Source: Rhodoferax bucti (GTDB lineage: Bacteria; Pseudomonadota; Gammaproteobacteria; Burkholderiales; Burkholderiaceae_C). From it: a stretch of 64,000 nt of DNA. The DNA lies in contig NZ_VAHD01000004.1 of the NCBI RefSeq assembly GCF_005876985.1, positions 222,075 through 286,074 of the forward strand, written 5' to 3'. A program made the translations under genes and the position numbers. The notes beneath the pieces are model-generated. The model worked only from the letters and a program-made list of their open reading frames with translations. It ran no database searches and was not told where the DNA came from. This document shows positions 41,761 through 51,571 of the stretch, in pieces. Each line of letters begins with the position of its first letter. The stretch's first letter is position 1.

Positions 41761-42273
41761 TCAGTGCGGGTTGCGCAGTGCGGCCAAGGCCAGCTCCAGG
41801 CGTTTGAATTCGTCCAGCATGGCGGGGTCTGCTGCATAGAAGATGAATAGTTTGCCGCCGAAATTCTTGGTGTAAAACCGTGGCGCAATCAGCCACTCCA
41901 GCCCGCGAATACGAATGACCTTGGCGTAGGCCAGGTTGTCCAGCTCGATGCGCTTGGTCCACATCCACGATTGCTCAATGGCCGTACTGCTCAACCGGGT
42001 GGTGCCGGTCAGCACAAACCACACGGTGTATGCCATCAAGCCCCAGGGTAGCCACAACCAGCTCACCACGGTGCTGCTGGCTTGCCCCTGCTGGGCGAGT
42101 TGGTGCATCTGGAAGGCCCAGAGGCCGGCTAAGCTCAACATAGCCAAAGCGATGCCTTTGAAGACGATGCTGTAGGCCGCCGCCTTCATGGCGCCGCCTT
42201 GTGGGGTGAATACCAGTTTGGCGGGGGGCGGGGGCGCGGTGGTCGCGTCGGTTTTCATGTCGGTGTCGTTCAT
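41761..42273 (-). CDS. Small membrane protein of unknown function
   Basis: I do not recognise the family with certainty. The 170 residues have two hydrophobic helices (YSIVFKGIALAMLSLAGLWAF and VVSWLWLPWGLMAYTVWFVL) and then a soluble part with strand-like pieces (RIELDNLAYAKVIRIRG, GGKLFIFYAADPAML) that looks like a bacterial PH-like domain. GGAGAAGAG ahead of 42273 fixes that start. It lies between the two TRAP gene groups but has no visible link with them. Confidence 0.7.
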   Translation of the reverse strand: MNDTDMKTDATTAPPPPAKLVFTPQGGAMKAAAYSIVFKGIALAMLSLAGLWAFQMHQLAQQGQASSTVVSWLWLPWGLMAYTVWFVLTGTTRLSSTAIEQSWMWTKRIELDNLAYAKVIRIRGLEWLIAPRFYTKNFGGKLFIFYAADPAMLDEFKRLELALAALRNPH

Positions 42274-42290
42274 CAATCTCTTCTCCAAAT

Positions 42291-42315
42291 AAAAACCCCG
42301 ACTCGGGAGTCGGGG
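42291..42315 (-). terminator. Intrinsic terminator of the TRAP permease genes
   Basis: CCCCGACT-CGGG-AGTCGGGG stem with TTTTT following on the minus strand. Confidence 0.9.
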
Positions 42316-42357
42316 TTGATGTCCCCGGGTGACGGGGAGTATCCGGCAAGTGCTGCG

Positions 42358-43905
42358 TTATTTTTTGAACAGCTCGTCCAGCTTTTTCTGCTCATCTTCC
42401 TCGGCTTTGGCAGCAGCTTTAGTCGCGTCTTCTGAGCCTGCTACAGGGGCTGTTTCGCCGGCTTTGAGTTCTGCCGTGGGCATGGGGTCTTCGACTGGCA
42501 TTTCAATTACGACCTTGTCGATGTCGATTTCCACTTTTTCATCGAGGAACATGGTCACCGACTGGGGCACAAAGATCACCACCACCACCAGAATGATCTG
42601 CATGATCACCCAGGGAATGGAGCCGAGGTAGATGTCGTTGGACAGCACCGGTTTGGAGATACGTTTGTCTTTGAACAAGGTATCCGCAATGCCGCGCAGG
42701 TAGAACAGGGCGAAGCCGAATGGCGGGTGCATAAAGCTGGTTTGCAAGTTCACGCACAGCAGCACGCCGAACCAGATCAGGTCGATGCCCATCTTGTCCG
42801 CCACCGGTGCCAGCATGGGCACGATGATGAAGGCGATTTCAAAGAAGTCCAGGAAAAACGCCAGGAAGAACACAAACACGTTCACCACAATCAGGAAGCC
42901 CACCTGACCGCCAGGCAGGCCGGTCAACAGATGCTCGACCCACTTGGCACCGTCTACGCCCTGAAACACTTGGCTGAACACGCGCGAGCCGATCAGGATG
43001 AACACCACCATCGCCGTCAGGCGCATGGTGCCGGCCATGGCTTCCCAGATCAGGGCGGGGGTCAGGCGCTTGGACATGGCGGCCAGAATCAAGGCGCCCA
43101 CCACGCCCATGGCACCGGCTTCGGTGGGTGTGGCAATCGCGGTGTTCTGGAAGGGCAGACCGCCCATGGAACCCAGCACCGCGAAGATCAGCAAGGCGGA
43201 GGGAATGATGCCGCGCAAGCACTTGGACCACAGGGCCCAGCCGTCCAATGTGCGCTCTGTCTTGGGGATGCCAGGCAGGTAGGAAGGCTTGATGCGGGAC
43301 AGTGCAAAGGTGTAGGCCGCAAACATCAACACTTGCAGGATAGAGGGGCCCCAGGCGCCTTTGTACATATCACCCACGGGCTTGCCCAGTTGGTCTGCCA
43401 GTACCACCAGCACTAGCGATGGCGGTACCAGCTGCGTGATGGTGCCGGAGGCTGCCAGCACGCCGGTGGCGTAGCGCATGTTGTAGTTGTACTTCATCAT
43501 CACCGGCAGCGAGATGAGTGCCATGGCAATCACCTGGCCCGCCACGGTACCGGTAATGGCACCCAGGATAAAGCCCACGATGATGACCGAGTAACCCACG
43601 CCACCGCGGACGGGGCCGAAGAGCTGGCCCATGGAGTCCAGCATGTCTTCTGCCAGACCGCACTTCTCCAAGATGGTGCCCATGAAGGTGAAGAAGGGAA
43701 TGGCGAGTAACAACTCGTTGTTCAGAATCGAGAACAGCGAGATTGGCAGGTTGCCCATAAAGGCAGCGGGGAACCAGCCCATTTCAATGGCATAAAAGCC
43801 GCTGGCCAGGCCCAGCGCAGCCAGTGAGAAGGCGACCGGAAAGCCGATCAACATAATCACTACCAGGCCCGCGAACATCAGCGGGGGAAAGTGTTCCATT
43901 TGCAT
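42358..43905 (-). CDS. dctM: TRAP transporter large permease DctM
   Basis: The 12-helix transport subunit of a sodium-driven TRAP system, 515 residues. The DctM family phrases LMFAGLVVIMLIGFPVAFSL and FTFMGTILEKCGLAEDML are clear, as is NELLLAIPFF. It is longer than the common 430-residue DctM: it has a C-terminal tail of some 60 residues, acidic at first and then rich in Ala, Glu and Lys, ending KKLDELFKK. Other TakM-type subunits are also long. It follows dctQ by 57 bases. Confidence 0.94.
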   Translation of the reverse strand: MQMEHFPPLMFAGLVVIMLIGFPVAFSLAALGLASGFYAIEMGWFPAAFMGNLPISLFSILNNELLLAIPFFTFMGTILEKCGLAEDMLDSMGQLFGPVRGGVGYSVIIVGFILGAITGTVAGQVIAMALISLPVMMKYNYNMRYATGVLAASGTITQLVPPSLVLVVLADQLGKPVGDMYKGAWGPSILQVLMFAAYTFALSRIKPSYLPGIPKTERTLDGWALWSKCLRGIIPSALLIFAVLGSMGGLPFQNTAIATPTEAGAMGVVGALILAAMSKRLTPALIWEAMAGTMRLTAMVVFILIGSRVFSQVFQGVDGAKWVEHLLTGLPGGQVGFLIVVNVFVFFLAFFLDFFEIAFIIVPMLAPVADKMGIDLIWFGVLLCVNLQTSFMHPPFGFALFYLRGIADTLFKDKRISKPVLSNDIYLGSIPWVIMQIILVVVVIFVPQSVTMFLDEKVEIDIDKVVIEMPVEDPMPTAELKAGETAPVAGSEDATKAAAKAEEDEQKKLDELFKK

Positions 43906-43962
43906 AAGTGAATCCAGTGTGTCTTGGGGGTACGAAGGTGCTTAAAGCGCTGGGTGTGCGAC

Positions 43963-44502
43963 TTATTGCAATGGTTTTTCGTAGTGGGTGTCCATGGCGT
44001 ATTTGCCTTGCAGGTAGCCCACGCGTTTGATGATTTCAGCCACCCCTTGCAGCCACACCATCGCAAAGCCAACGGGCATGGCCAACACGGCAGGCCAGCG
44101 GATCAAACCACCGGCGTTTTGGGACATTTCGCCCGAGACGTAAATGCCCCAGAAATACTGGGCCGTCAGGTAAGCCAGCAGCCCGATCACAGGCAACAGG
44201 AAAACCACCAGGCCGAACAGGTCCACATAGACCGGACGGTTGCCTTTGAGCTTGCCGTAAATCAGGTCCACCCGCACGTGCTCATTCACCTTGAGCACAA
44301 AGGGGGCACCCACCATCACCGTGTAGGCAAACAGGTACCACTGGATTTCAATCCACCCATTGGAGGTGAGGTCGAACCCGTATCGGATAAACGCATTGCC
44401 GGCACTGATCAGCGCGGCAAATAGCACGGTCCACGAGGCAAAAAGGCCCAGTTTGTTGCTGACCCAATCAATGCCTGAGGCGAATTTCAAAAGAGCATTC
44501 AC
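43963..44502 (-). CDS. dctQ: TRAP transporter small permease DctQ
   Basis: The four-helix subunit that pairs with DctM, 179 residues. The signature GWIEIQWYLFAYTVMVGAPF and NEHVRVDLIYGKL are DctQ hallmarks. I use a GTG start at 44502, with GGAG eight bases upstream, in place of the longer frame that begins without a ribosome binding site. Together with DctM and the TakP-like receptor it should form a complete 2-oxoacid importer. Confidence 0.9.
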   Translation of the reverse strand: MNALLKFASGIDWVSNKLGLFASWTVLFAALISAGNAFIRYGFDLTSNGWIEIQWYLFAYTVMVGAPFVLKVNEHVRVDLIYGKLKGNRPVYVDLFGLVVFLLPVIGLLAYLTAQYFWGIYVSGEMSQNAGGLIRWPAVLAMPVGFAMVWLQGVAEIIKRVGYLQGKYAMDTHYEKPLQ

Positions 44503-44644
44503 AAGCAATCTCCAGTTGGTCTTGTTCGAGCGGAGATGCGGACAGCCATCCGCATTCAACCTTGGCATAGTGCCCTAAAACCCCTGTAAAAAGCCTGACG
44601 CAACTTCTTGGTGTTTACCCTTAAAACGGGCGGCCTCTAGCTTG

Positions 44645-44686
44645 TTGATCTAGGTCACACCGCTGGAAATCGCTTGGCTCTACATT
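44645..44686 (+). promoter_or_regulatory. FNR/ANR-type class II promoter of the stress protein gene
   Basis: TTGAT-CTAG-GTCAC (44645-44658) matches the FNR-family box TTGAT-N4-ATCAA in most positions. TACATT (44681-44686) is the likely -10 box; the predicted start at 44693 places the box centre at -41.5, the class II position. This predicts induction at low oxygen. Confidence 0.65.
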
Positions 44687-44725
44687 CGCCAACAGGATTT
44701 GTTTCACGCAACTGTTGGAGACTTT

Positions 44726-45139
44726 ATGTTCAAACACCTACTTTTGCCCACGGATGGTTCTGAGGCCTCTGCACGCGCATTGGCCAAGGGCGCGGAGCTG
44801 GCCCGGTCGCTGGGCGCAGCCGTCACCCTGGTGAGTGCGGTGGAGCCCAGTGCTTACCGTTTTGAAGACCTGGCCGGCCAGCAGGCCGCGCGTGATGCGG
44901 CGCAGTTCTGGCTGAATGCGGCCTCCGCGATTGTTCGCCCCTTCGGGATTGAGCCGCAGCAGCGCATCGTGCAAGAGCGCAGTGTCTGCCAGAGCATTCT
45001 GAAAGCTGCGCAGGCGTGTGGCGCTGATGTGATTGTCATGGGCACCCACGGTGCCGGTGCCTTGGAGCGTTTGCTGGTGGGAAGCCAGACACAAAAGGTG
45101 TTGGCACAAACGCATATACCGGTGCTGGTCCTGCGCTGA
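44726..45139 (+). CDS. Universal stress protein, single UspA domain
   Basis: Cytosolic nucleotide-binding protein of 137 residues; family members help survival under stress such as oxygen lack. The opening FKHLLLPTDGSEAS and the ATP motif GTHGAGALERLLVGSQTQ (G-x2-G-x9-GS) are clear. GGAG five bases before ATG 44726 fixes the start. The FNR-type promoter upstream suggests it responds to oxygen limitation. Confidence 0.93.
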   Translation: MFKHLLLPTDGSEASARALAKGAELARSLGAAVTLVSAVEPSAYRFEDLAGQQAARDAAQFWLNAASAIVRPFGIEPQQRIVQERSVCQSILKAAQACGADVIVMGTHGAGALERLLVGSQTQKVLAQTHIPVLVLR

Positions 45140-45156
45140 GTGGGTGTAGTATATAA

Positions 45157-45208
45157 AGAAATAAGCCGCTAGCGCACGTCCTTCATGCGCGGGTAGCTAT
45201 AAAAAATG
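45157..45208. repeat. Dispersed repeat copy forming the end of crcB
   Basis: AAGCCGCTAGCGCACGTCC, then CATGCGCGGGTAGCTAT and AAAAAATGTAGC, match the forward copy at 38423. It covers the stop codon and the last nine codons of crcB. Confidence 0.65.
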
Positions 45209-45578
45209 TAGCAGATCGCATGCCGGCGATGGTCAGCGCCAAGGAGCCCAGCAGGTGCACACTGGCCGTGCCCAGGGCGAGTGCATAGCGCTGTTGGCCC
45301 AGCATGGCCACCACTTCGGCGGAAAAGCTGGAGAAGGTGGTGAGCGCGCCCAGAAAACCGGTGACCAGTGCTAGGCGCCACGCCGGGTCGAGCTGCGGCA
45401 GGGCTTGAAACACCGCTACACACACACCGATCAGGTAACCGCCTATCAAGTTGGCTGCCAGCGTTCCCCAGGGCAGGACGGTGCCCGCAGTCGCCGCCGG
45501 GTTCAGCCACAAACCTAGTTGCCAGCGGGCCAGCGCGCCCGCGCAGGCGCCAAGGCAGATAGCGAGTACGGCCGGCAC
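45183..45578 (-). CDS. crcB: Fluoride channel CrcB/Fluc
   Basis: Dual-topology homodimeric channel that lets fluoride leave the cell, 131 residues and four helices. Visible Fluc motifs are GALARWQLG, NLIGGYLIG and GFLGALTTFSSFS with the fluoride-lining polar track. The start is a GTG overlapping the stop of the ComEA-like gene by one base. The last nine codons (ATFFIATRA) fall in a repeat copy, so its C-terminus was probably rewritten. No fluoride riboswitch was seen. Confidence 0.93.
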   Translation of the reverse strand: MPAVLAICLGACAGALARWQLGLWLNPAATAGTVLPWGTLAANLIGGYLIGVCVAVFQALPQLDPAWRLALVTGFLGALTTFSSFSAEVVAMLGQQRYALALGTASVHLLGSLALTIAGMRSATFFIATRA

Positions 45579-45892
45579 TATGGAGTCTCCGGGGCGTAGG
45601 GGGCGCCGTTCACAGTCAGCCCTTGAGCAGACAGCTTGGTCGCAGTCGCCGGTTTGATGCCTTTGACCCGCGCCATGAAGTCTGCCCAGTTCTGAAAAAA
45701 ACCTGCTTCACGCGCTTGCAGAATCCGGGCAGTGCTGCTGGGGCCCAGCCCGCGCAAGCCATCCAACTGCGCTTCGGTAGCGGTGTTGAGCTCGGTGGCC
45801 TGCGCCAGGCTGCACGCCAGCAAAGCCATAACGCTGCCCGCACGGCGTAGCCACTGGCGCAGTGGCGAGAGGCTGAAAGTGGCGTGCTGCAT
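45578..45892 (-). CDS. comEA: ComEA-like helix-hairpin-helix protein
   Basis: DNA-binding protein of 104 residues with a signal peptide that ends LAQA and a ComEA-type domain, LNTATEAQLDGLRGLGPSSTARI and GIKPATATKLSAQG forming the two helix-hairpin-helix motifs. ComEA binds incoming DNA in natural transformation. I chose ATG 45892 because the upstream extension overlaps rfaD. It overlaps crcB by one base. In related genomes a comEA copy sits at this same place. Confidence 0.88.
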   Translation of the reverse strand: MQHATFSLSPLRQWLRRAGSVMALLACSLAQATELNTATEAQLDGLRGLGPSSTARILQAREAGFFQNWADFMARVKGIKPATATKLSAQGLTVNGAPYAPETP

Positions 45893-45914
45893 ACAGGCGC
45901 TCCGGTAGCGGGGG

Positions 45915-46937
45915 TCAGGCCTTGCGGCTGGCCAGCCAGTCCACATACTTGCTGACCCCGGTTTGCACATCGGCAAACGCGTGGTCGCAGCCTGTGGCGC
46001 GTAAAGCTGTCAGGTCGGCCTGGGTGTAGCACTGGTACTTGCCACGTAAGGCGTCGGGGAAGGGGATGTACTCCACCAGGCCTTGCTGGGCAATGTCGGG
46101 CAGCGGCAATGCAGATTCGCCGCGCAGGCGGCGCATGGCATTGACCACGGAGCTGGCGACGTCGTTGAAAGGTTGCGCACGGCCGGAGCCGAGGTTGAAA
46201 ATGCCGCTTTGGTTGGGATGGTCGAAGAACCAGAGGTTGACGGCGACCACGTCATCAATGAACACAAAGTCGCGCATTTGGCCGCCTTGCGGGTAGCCAC
46301 CGTATTCCCCAAAGAGCTTCACTTTTCCTTCGGCGTTGAACTGGTTGAATTGGTGGAAGGCCACGCTGGCCATGCGCCCCTTGTGCTGCTCACGCGGACC
46401 GTACACATTGAAATAGCGGAAGCCCACGACTTGGTGGGTGCGGCCGGCCAGGGTGCGCTCGAAGTTGTTGCCACACTCGCGGCGCATGCGCTGGTCGAAC
46501 AGCAGTTTGGAGTAGCCATACACATTGAGCGGACCTTCAAACGCCGGGTCTTCGCGGAAGGTGTCCGAGCCGCCATAGGTGGCCGCGCTGGACGCGTAGA
46601 GCAGGCGGGCGCCTCGCTTCTGGCAGGCTTGGAAGAGGTGCCAGGACAGCGTGTAGTTGTTCGCCATCATGTACTTGCCGTCCTGCTCCATGGTGTCGCT
46701 GCAGGCGCCTTCATGGAACACGGCTTCGACCTGGCCGTAGTGGCCGGCGGCGAACTCGTCGTAGAAGGTGTCCATGTCGACATAGTCGGCAATCTTGAGA
46801 TCGACGAGGTTGCGGAATTTGTCGCCTTGTTTGAGGTCGTCCACCGCAATGATGTCGGTCATGCCACGGGCGTTCAGCCCGGCAATGATGTTGCTGCCAA
46901 TGAAACCGGCTGCGCCGGTCACTACGATGCGTGTCAT
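45915..46937 (-). CDS. rfaD: ADP-L-glycero-D-manno-heptose 6-epimerase
   Basis: Final step of ADP-L-glycero-D-manno-heptose synthesis for the LPS inner core, 340 residues. The short-chain dehydrogenase fold has the NADP site [10 protein letters not shown] and the YxxxK pair in YGYSKLLFD, with [19 protein letters not shown] strongly typical of this epimerase. It overlaps rfaE1 by four bases (46934-46937) and is coupled to it. Also called hldD. Confidence 0.97.
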   Translation of the reverse strand: MTRIVVTGAAGFIGSNIIAGLNARGMTDIIAVDDLKQGDKFRNLVDLKIADYVDMDTFYDEFAAGHYGQVEAVFHEGACSDTMEQDGKYMMANNYTLSWHLFQACQKRGARLLYASSAATYGGSDTFREDPAFEGPLNVYGYSKLLFDQRMRRECGNNFERTLAGRTHQVVGFRYFNVYGPREQHKGRMASVAFHQFNQFNAEGKVKLFGEYGGYPQGGQMRDFVFIDDVVAVNLWFFDHPNQSGIFNLGSGRAQPFNDVASSVVNAMRRLRGESALPLPDIAQQGLVEYIPFPDALRGKYQCYTQADLTALRATGCDHAFADVQTGVSKYVDWLASRKA

Positions 46938-47878
46938 ACAAAAAGCTCCTCATAAGACACCGTGGCGGTGCCGAATTTCCCGACCACAATGCCGCCGGCG
47001 CGATTGGCCAAGGGCACTGCTTCGCGCAGCGTCATGCCGGCGCCCACCAGGCTGGCCATGGTGGCAATCACGGTGTCGCCAGCGCCGGTCACATCAAATA
47101 CCTCGCGCGCTTGTGCGCTCACGTGCAGGTGGCCCTGCGCATCAAACAGGGTCATGCCTTCTTCGCTGCGGGTCAAAAGCACTGCATCCAGTTGCAGCTG
47201 CTGGCGCAGGGCATGGACCTTGGTGTGCAGCTCATCTTCACTATTCCACGCACCAATGACTTGCTGAAGCTCCGCCCGATTCGGTGTGATGACGGTCGCG
47301 CGTTGGTAGCGCGAGTAGTCGCTGCCTTTGGGGTCGATAAAGATGGGCTTGCTGGCGGCACGGGCCTGCTCGATCATGTCGCTCACGTGGGCGAGACCGC
47401 CTTTGCCATAGTCGGAAAACAGGATGGCATCATGCTCCGCCAAGAGGCGCGTGAAGGTGGCGGTTTGGGTGGCCAGCACTTCGCTCTTGGGGGTGTTTTC
47501 AAAATCCAGACGGATGAGTTGTTGCTGGCGCCCGATCACCCGCAGCTTGACGGTGGTCTTAAGGTCGGTATCGCGTCCGAAGTGGGTGCGTATGCCGGTT
47601 TTGGCGACCAAGGCTTCGAGCTTGTGGCTGGCCTCGTCGGCACCAACAACCGTCAATAGTGACGCCTGTGCGCCCAGTGTGGCCGCGTTGAATGCCACGT
47701 TGGCTGCACCGCCGCAACGCTCTTCTTCGTGGGTGATGCGCACCACGGGCACGGGTGCTTCCGGCGAGATGCGGTCGACCGCGCCATACCAGTAGCGATC
47801 CAGCATCACATCGCCCACGACCAACACGCGGGCTTGGGCCAATTGTTCTTTTGTCATCGTCATCGTCATCGTTGTCAT
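46934..47878 (-). CDS. rfaE1: D-glycero-beta-D-manno-heptose-7-phosphate kinase
   Basis: PfkB-family kinase, first domain of the bifunctional E. coli HldE; at 314 residues the adenylyltransferase domain is absent and must be encoded elsewhere. The sugar site [11 protein letters not shown], the GGAANVAFN stretch and the anion-hole motif VTGAGDTV are clear. The start is odd: [10 protein letters not shown] from tandem ATGACG hexamers gives four in-frame ATGs (47878, 47869, 47863, 47857), with no obvious ribosome binding site; I used the first. Confidence 0.95.
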   Translation of the reverse strand: MTTMTMTMTKEQLAQARVLVVGDVMLDRYWYGAVDRISPEAPVPVVRITHEEERCGGAANVAFNAATLGAQASLLTVVGADEASHKLEALVAKTGIRTHFGRDTDLKTTVKLRVIGRQQQLIRLDFENTPKSEVLATQTATFTRLLAEHDAILFSDYGKGGLAHVSDMIEQARAASKPIFIDPKGSDYSRYQRATVITPNRAELQQVIGAWNSEDELHTKVHALRQQLQLDAVLLTRSEEGMTLFDAQGHLHVSAQAREVFDVTGAGDTVIATMASLVGAGMTLREAVPLANRAGGIVVGKFGTATVSYEELFV

Positions 47879-47896
47879 ATTAATGGCCGGAGAGGG

Positions 47897-49054
47897 TCAC
47901 AACTCCTCGACGCGCCGCGCCGGGTAGCTGTCCCACGCCTGGCATCCCGGGCATTGCCAGAAGTGCACTTTGGCTTCAAAGCCGCAGGCGGCACAACGGT
48001 AGCGGGTCAGCGGCTTGACCGCGTGGTCCAGCGCACGCTGCACTTGGGGGTGAAAGGCTTCACGCTCCAGTTTTTCGCCGGCAATCCACTTGGTTGCGGC
48101 CACCAAGGAGGGCTCTTTTTCGAGGTGCCGTGCATACCAATCGCGCGCGGTGGGTGTGAGCTCGCTGGTGCTGGCTTCCAGGCTCACGATGGCGTCCAGC
48201 ACATCCAGAGAAGGTAATTCTTGGTACGTGGCTTTTAGCAACTCCAGCGTGGGCGCAATCTGGCCGACTGCGATAGCGCTTTGCGCCAATAAGGGGGCAA
48301 TCAGCGGAATGGCCGCAGGCGAGGCATGTAGCGCTTCGGTCAATACCGTGCAGCTTTCCGCGGCCTGTCCATTTTTGCTGAGCAGTGCCGCCAAGTCCAT
48401 GCGGGGGCGGGGTACGTGGGGGGCGCTGGAGATGGCTTGTTGAAGCAGGCTCTGCGCTGCTGCAGCGTCGCCTTTGGCGAGCAGTGCGGCGGCTTGTTCG
48501 CACAGGTAGTGGGCCAAGCGGCCGGTAAAGCTGCCTTGGTCCGATGCTTCCAGTTTGCGGGCGATACCAGCGGCATGTTCCCAATCGCGTGAGCGCTCGT
48601 AATTGGCCAGCAGCGCCAAGCGTGCCTGGGCTTCAAACCGGGTGCCTTCGAGCTTGAGCAAAGCCTCTTCGGCACGGTCCAAGAGGCCGGCTTTCAAGTA
48701 GTCCAGCGCCAGAGCGTGTTGGGCGCGATGGCGATCGTCTTCGCTCAAGTCACCGCGGGACAGCAGGTGCTCATGGACGCGCACGGCGCGTTCGTATTCA
48801 CCCCGCCGGCGGAACAGATTACCGAGTGCAAAGTGAAGCTCAGAGGTGTCCGGGTCGCTCTGGACGGCTTCGATGAAGGCATCGATGGCCTGGTCTTGCT
48901 GCTCGTTGAGCAAAAAGTTCAGGCCTTTGAAATAGGCCTTGGGGGCCTGGCGGTTCTCCAGACGCAGTTGCCGCAGGTCCAGCCGGGAGGCCAGCCAGCC
49001 GAGTACAAACGCAATCAGCAAGCTGATGAGCAAAAGGGAAATATCAAAGTCCAT
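47897..49054 (-). CDS. lapB: Lipopolysaccharide assembly protein LapB
   Basis: Inner-membrane TPR protein that, with FtsH, controls LpxC and so the LPS level, 385 residues. An N-terminal membrane helix (LLLISLLIAFVLGWLASRL), a series of tetratricopeptide repeats (for example ELHFALGNLFRRRGEYERAV) and a C-terminal rubredoxin-like zinc site CAACGF...CPGC are present in order. It overlaps the lapA stop by 11 bases. It lies next to rfaE1 and rfaD, which supply LPS heptose. Confidence 0.95.
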   Translation of the reverse strand: MDFDISLLLISLLIAFVLGWLASRLDLRQLRLENRQAPKAYFKGLNFLLNEQQDQAIDAFIEAVQSDPDTSELHFALGNLFRRRGEYERAVRVHEHLLSRGDLSEDDRHRAQHALALDYLKAGLLDRAEEALLKLEGTRFEAQARLALLANYERSRDWEHAAGIARKLEASDQGSFTGRLAHYLCEQAAALLAKGDAAAAQSLLQQAISSAPHVPRPRMDLAALLSKNGQAAESCTVLTEALHASPAAIPLIAPLLAQSAIAVGQIAPTLELLKATYQELPSLDVLDAIVSLEASTSELTPTARDWYARHLEKEPSLVAATKWIAGEKLEREAFHPQVQRALDHAVKPLTRYRCAACGFEAKVHFWQCPGCQAWDSYPARRVEEL

Positions 49055-49358
49055 GCGGGGGCACTAAAGGCGAAGCGTTGGTTTCGGCTGCGAGTGTGGC
49101 GCGGGCTGAATCGGCATCGGAGCGGGCCCTGCGCGCCGCCTTGCGGTGTCTCCACCAGCGGGGCACCATGCCCAGCACGCCGATCAGCAGTCCGGTAGCA
49201 AATGCACTCAAGACCACCAGCACCATGGGCGCAGTCCAGCGGGTGCCGAAGAAAAAGTGCACCGTGACATCGCCCTGGTTATTCAAGGCGAACGCGAACA
49301 GGGTAAAAAAAATGGCCGCTTTAAGTAGCCACTTAAAGAGCCATGCGATCTGTTTCAT
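49044..49358 (-). CDS. lapA: LapA-domain inner-membrane protein
   Basis: Small partner of LapB, 104 residues, with two hydrophobic helices (AAIFFTLFAFALNNQG and LVVLSAFATGLLIGVLGMVP) and the conserved NNQGDVTVHFFFG between them, followed by a basic and Ala-rich cytoplasmic tail. It is coupled to lapB by overlap and follows ihfB. Confidence 0.9.
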   Translation of the reverse strand: MKQIAWLFKWLLKAAIFFTLFAFALNNQGDVTVHFFFGTRWTAPMVLVVLSAFATGLLIGVLGMVPRWWRHRKAARRARSDADSARATLAAETNASPLVPPHGL

Positions 49359-49386
49359 TCATCTCCTCGTTGTCGAGGGATTCTAC

Positions 49387-49698
49387 TCAGGGATTTGCTT
49401 TGCTTTCCAGCTCCGCTGTGCGTGTGTCCACCGCTTCACGTAAAGCTTTTCCCGGCTTGAAATGGGGAACGCGTTTTTCAGGAATGGCCACACTTTCGCC
49501 ACTGCGGGGATTGCGGCCCATGCGGGGAGGGCGACGGTTGATGGAGAAGCTGCCAAAACCGCGAATTTCAATGCGGTGACCACGGACCAGGGCGTCATTC
49601 ATGGCGTCCAGAATGGCTTTCACGGCGAACTCGGCGTCGCGGTGGGGCAGTTGGCTGAAACGGTTGGCCAGTTCTTCAACAAGGTCGGAGCGGGTCAT
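49387..49698 (-). CDS. ihfB: Integration host factor beta subunit
   Basis: Nucleoid protein that bends DNA sharply as a heterodimer with IhfA, 103 residues. The start [17 protein letters not shown] and the beta-arm [19 protein letters not shown] are those of IhfB. I used ATG 49698, which opens on the conserved N-terminus, and not the longer frame that includes the rpsA terminator. It follows rpsA, as in many proteobacteria. Confidence 0.96.
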   Translation of the reverse strand: MTRSDLVEELANRFSQLPHRDAEFAVKAILDAMNDALVRGHRIEIRGFGSFSINRRPPRMGRNPRSGESVAIPEKRVPHFKPGKALREAVDTRTAELESKANP

Positions 49699-49723
49699 GA
49701 AGTTTTGTAAAAGCGACAAGGAA

Positions 49724-49758
49724 GAAAAAACGACCGGTGCAGTCAAGCAACCGGTCGT
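49724..49758 (-). terminator. Intrinsic terminator of rpsA
   Basis: ACGACCGGT/ACCGGTCGT stem with an 11-base loop, followed on the minus strand by TTTTTT. It lies between rpsA and ihfB, so ihfB depends on read-through or its own promoter. Confidence 0.92.
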
Positions 49759-49781
49759 TCAATCAGGCTAGCAACAATGGA

Positions 49782-51455
<1,674 letters not shown>

Positions 51456-51571
51456 GAGTTTTGCGGTTGGTACCGCGGGGTTAAGTTGTTGAACCCCACA
51501 GCTTCTGGTGTGAACCGGTGCGCTGACGCGCGAGGGAAGCAATGGGGGCCAGGGTGCTTTTCAGGCCGGGG

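Noticed and set aside
45579..45640. Fluoride riboswitch upstream of crcB
   Set aside because: The region is coding sequence of the ComEA-like gene and shows none of the crcB-motif RNA hallmarks.
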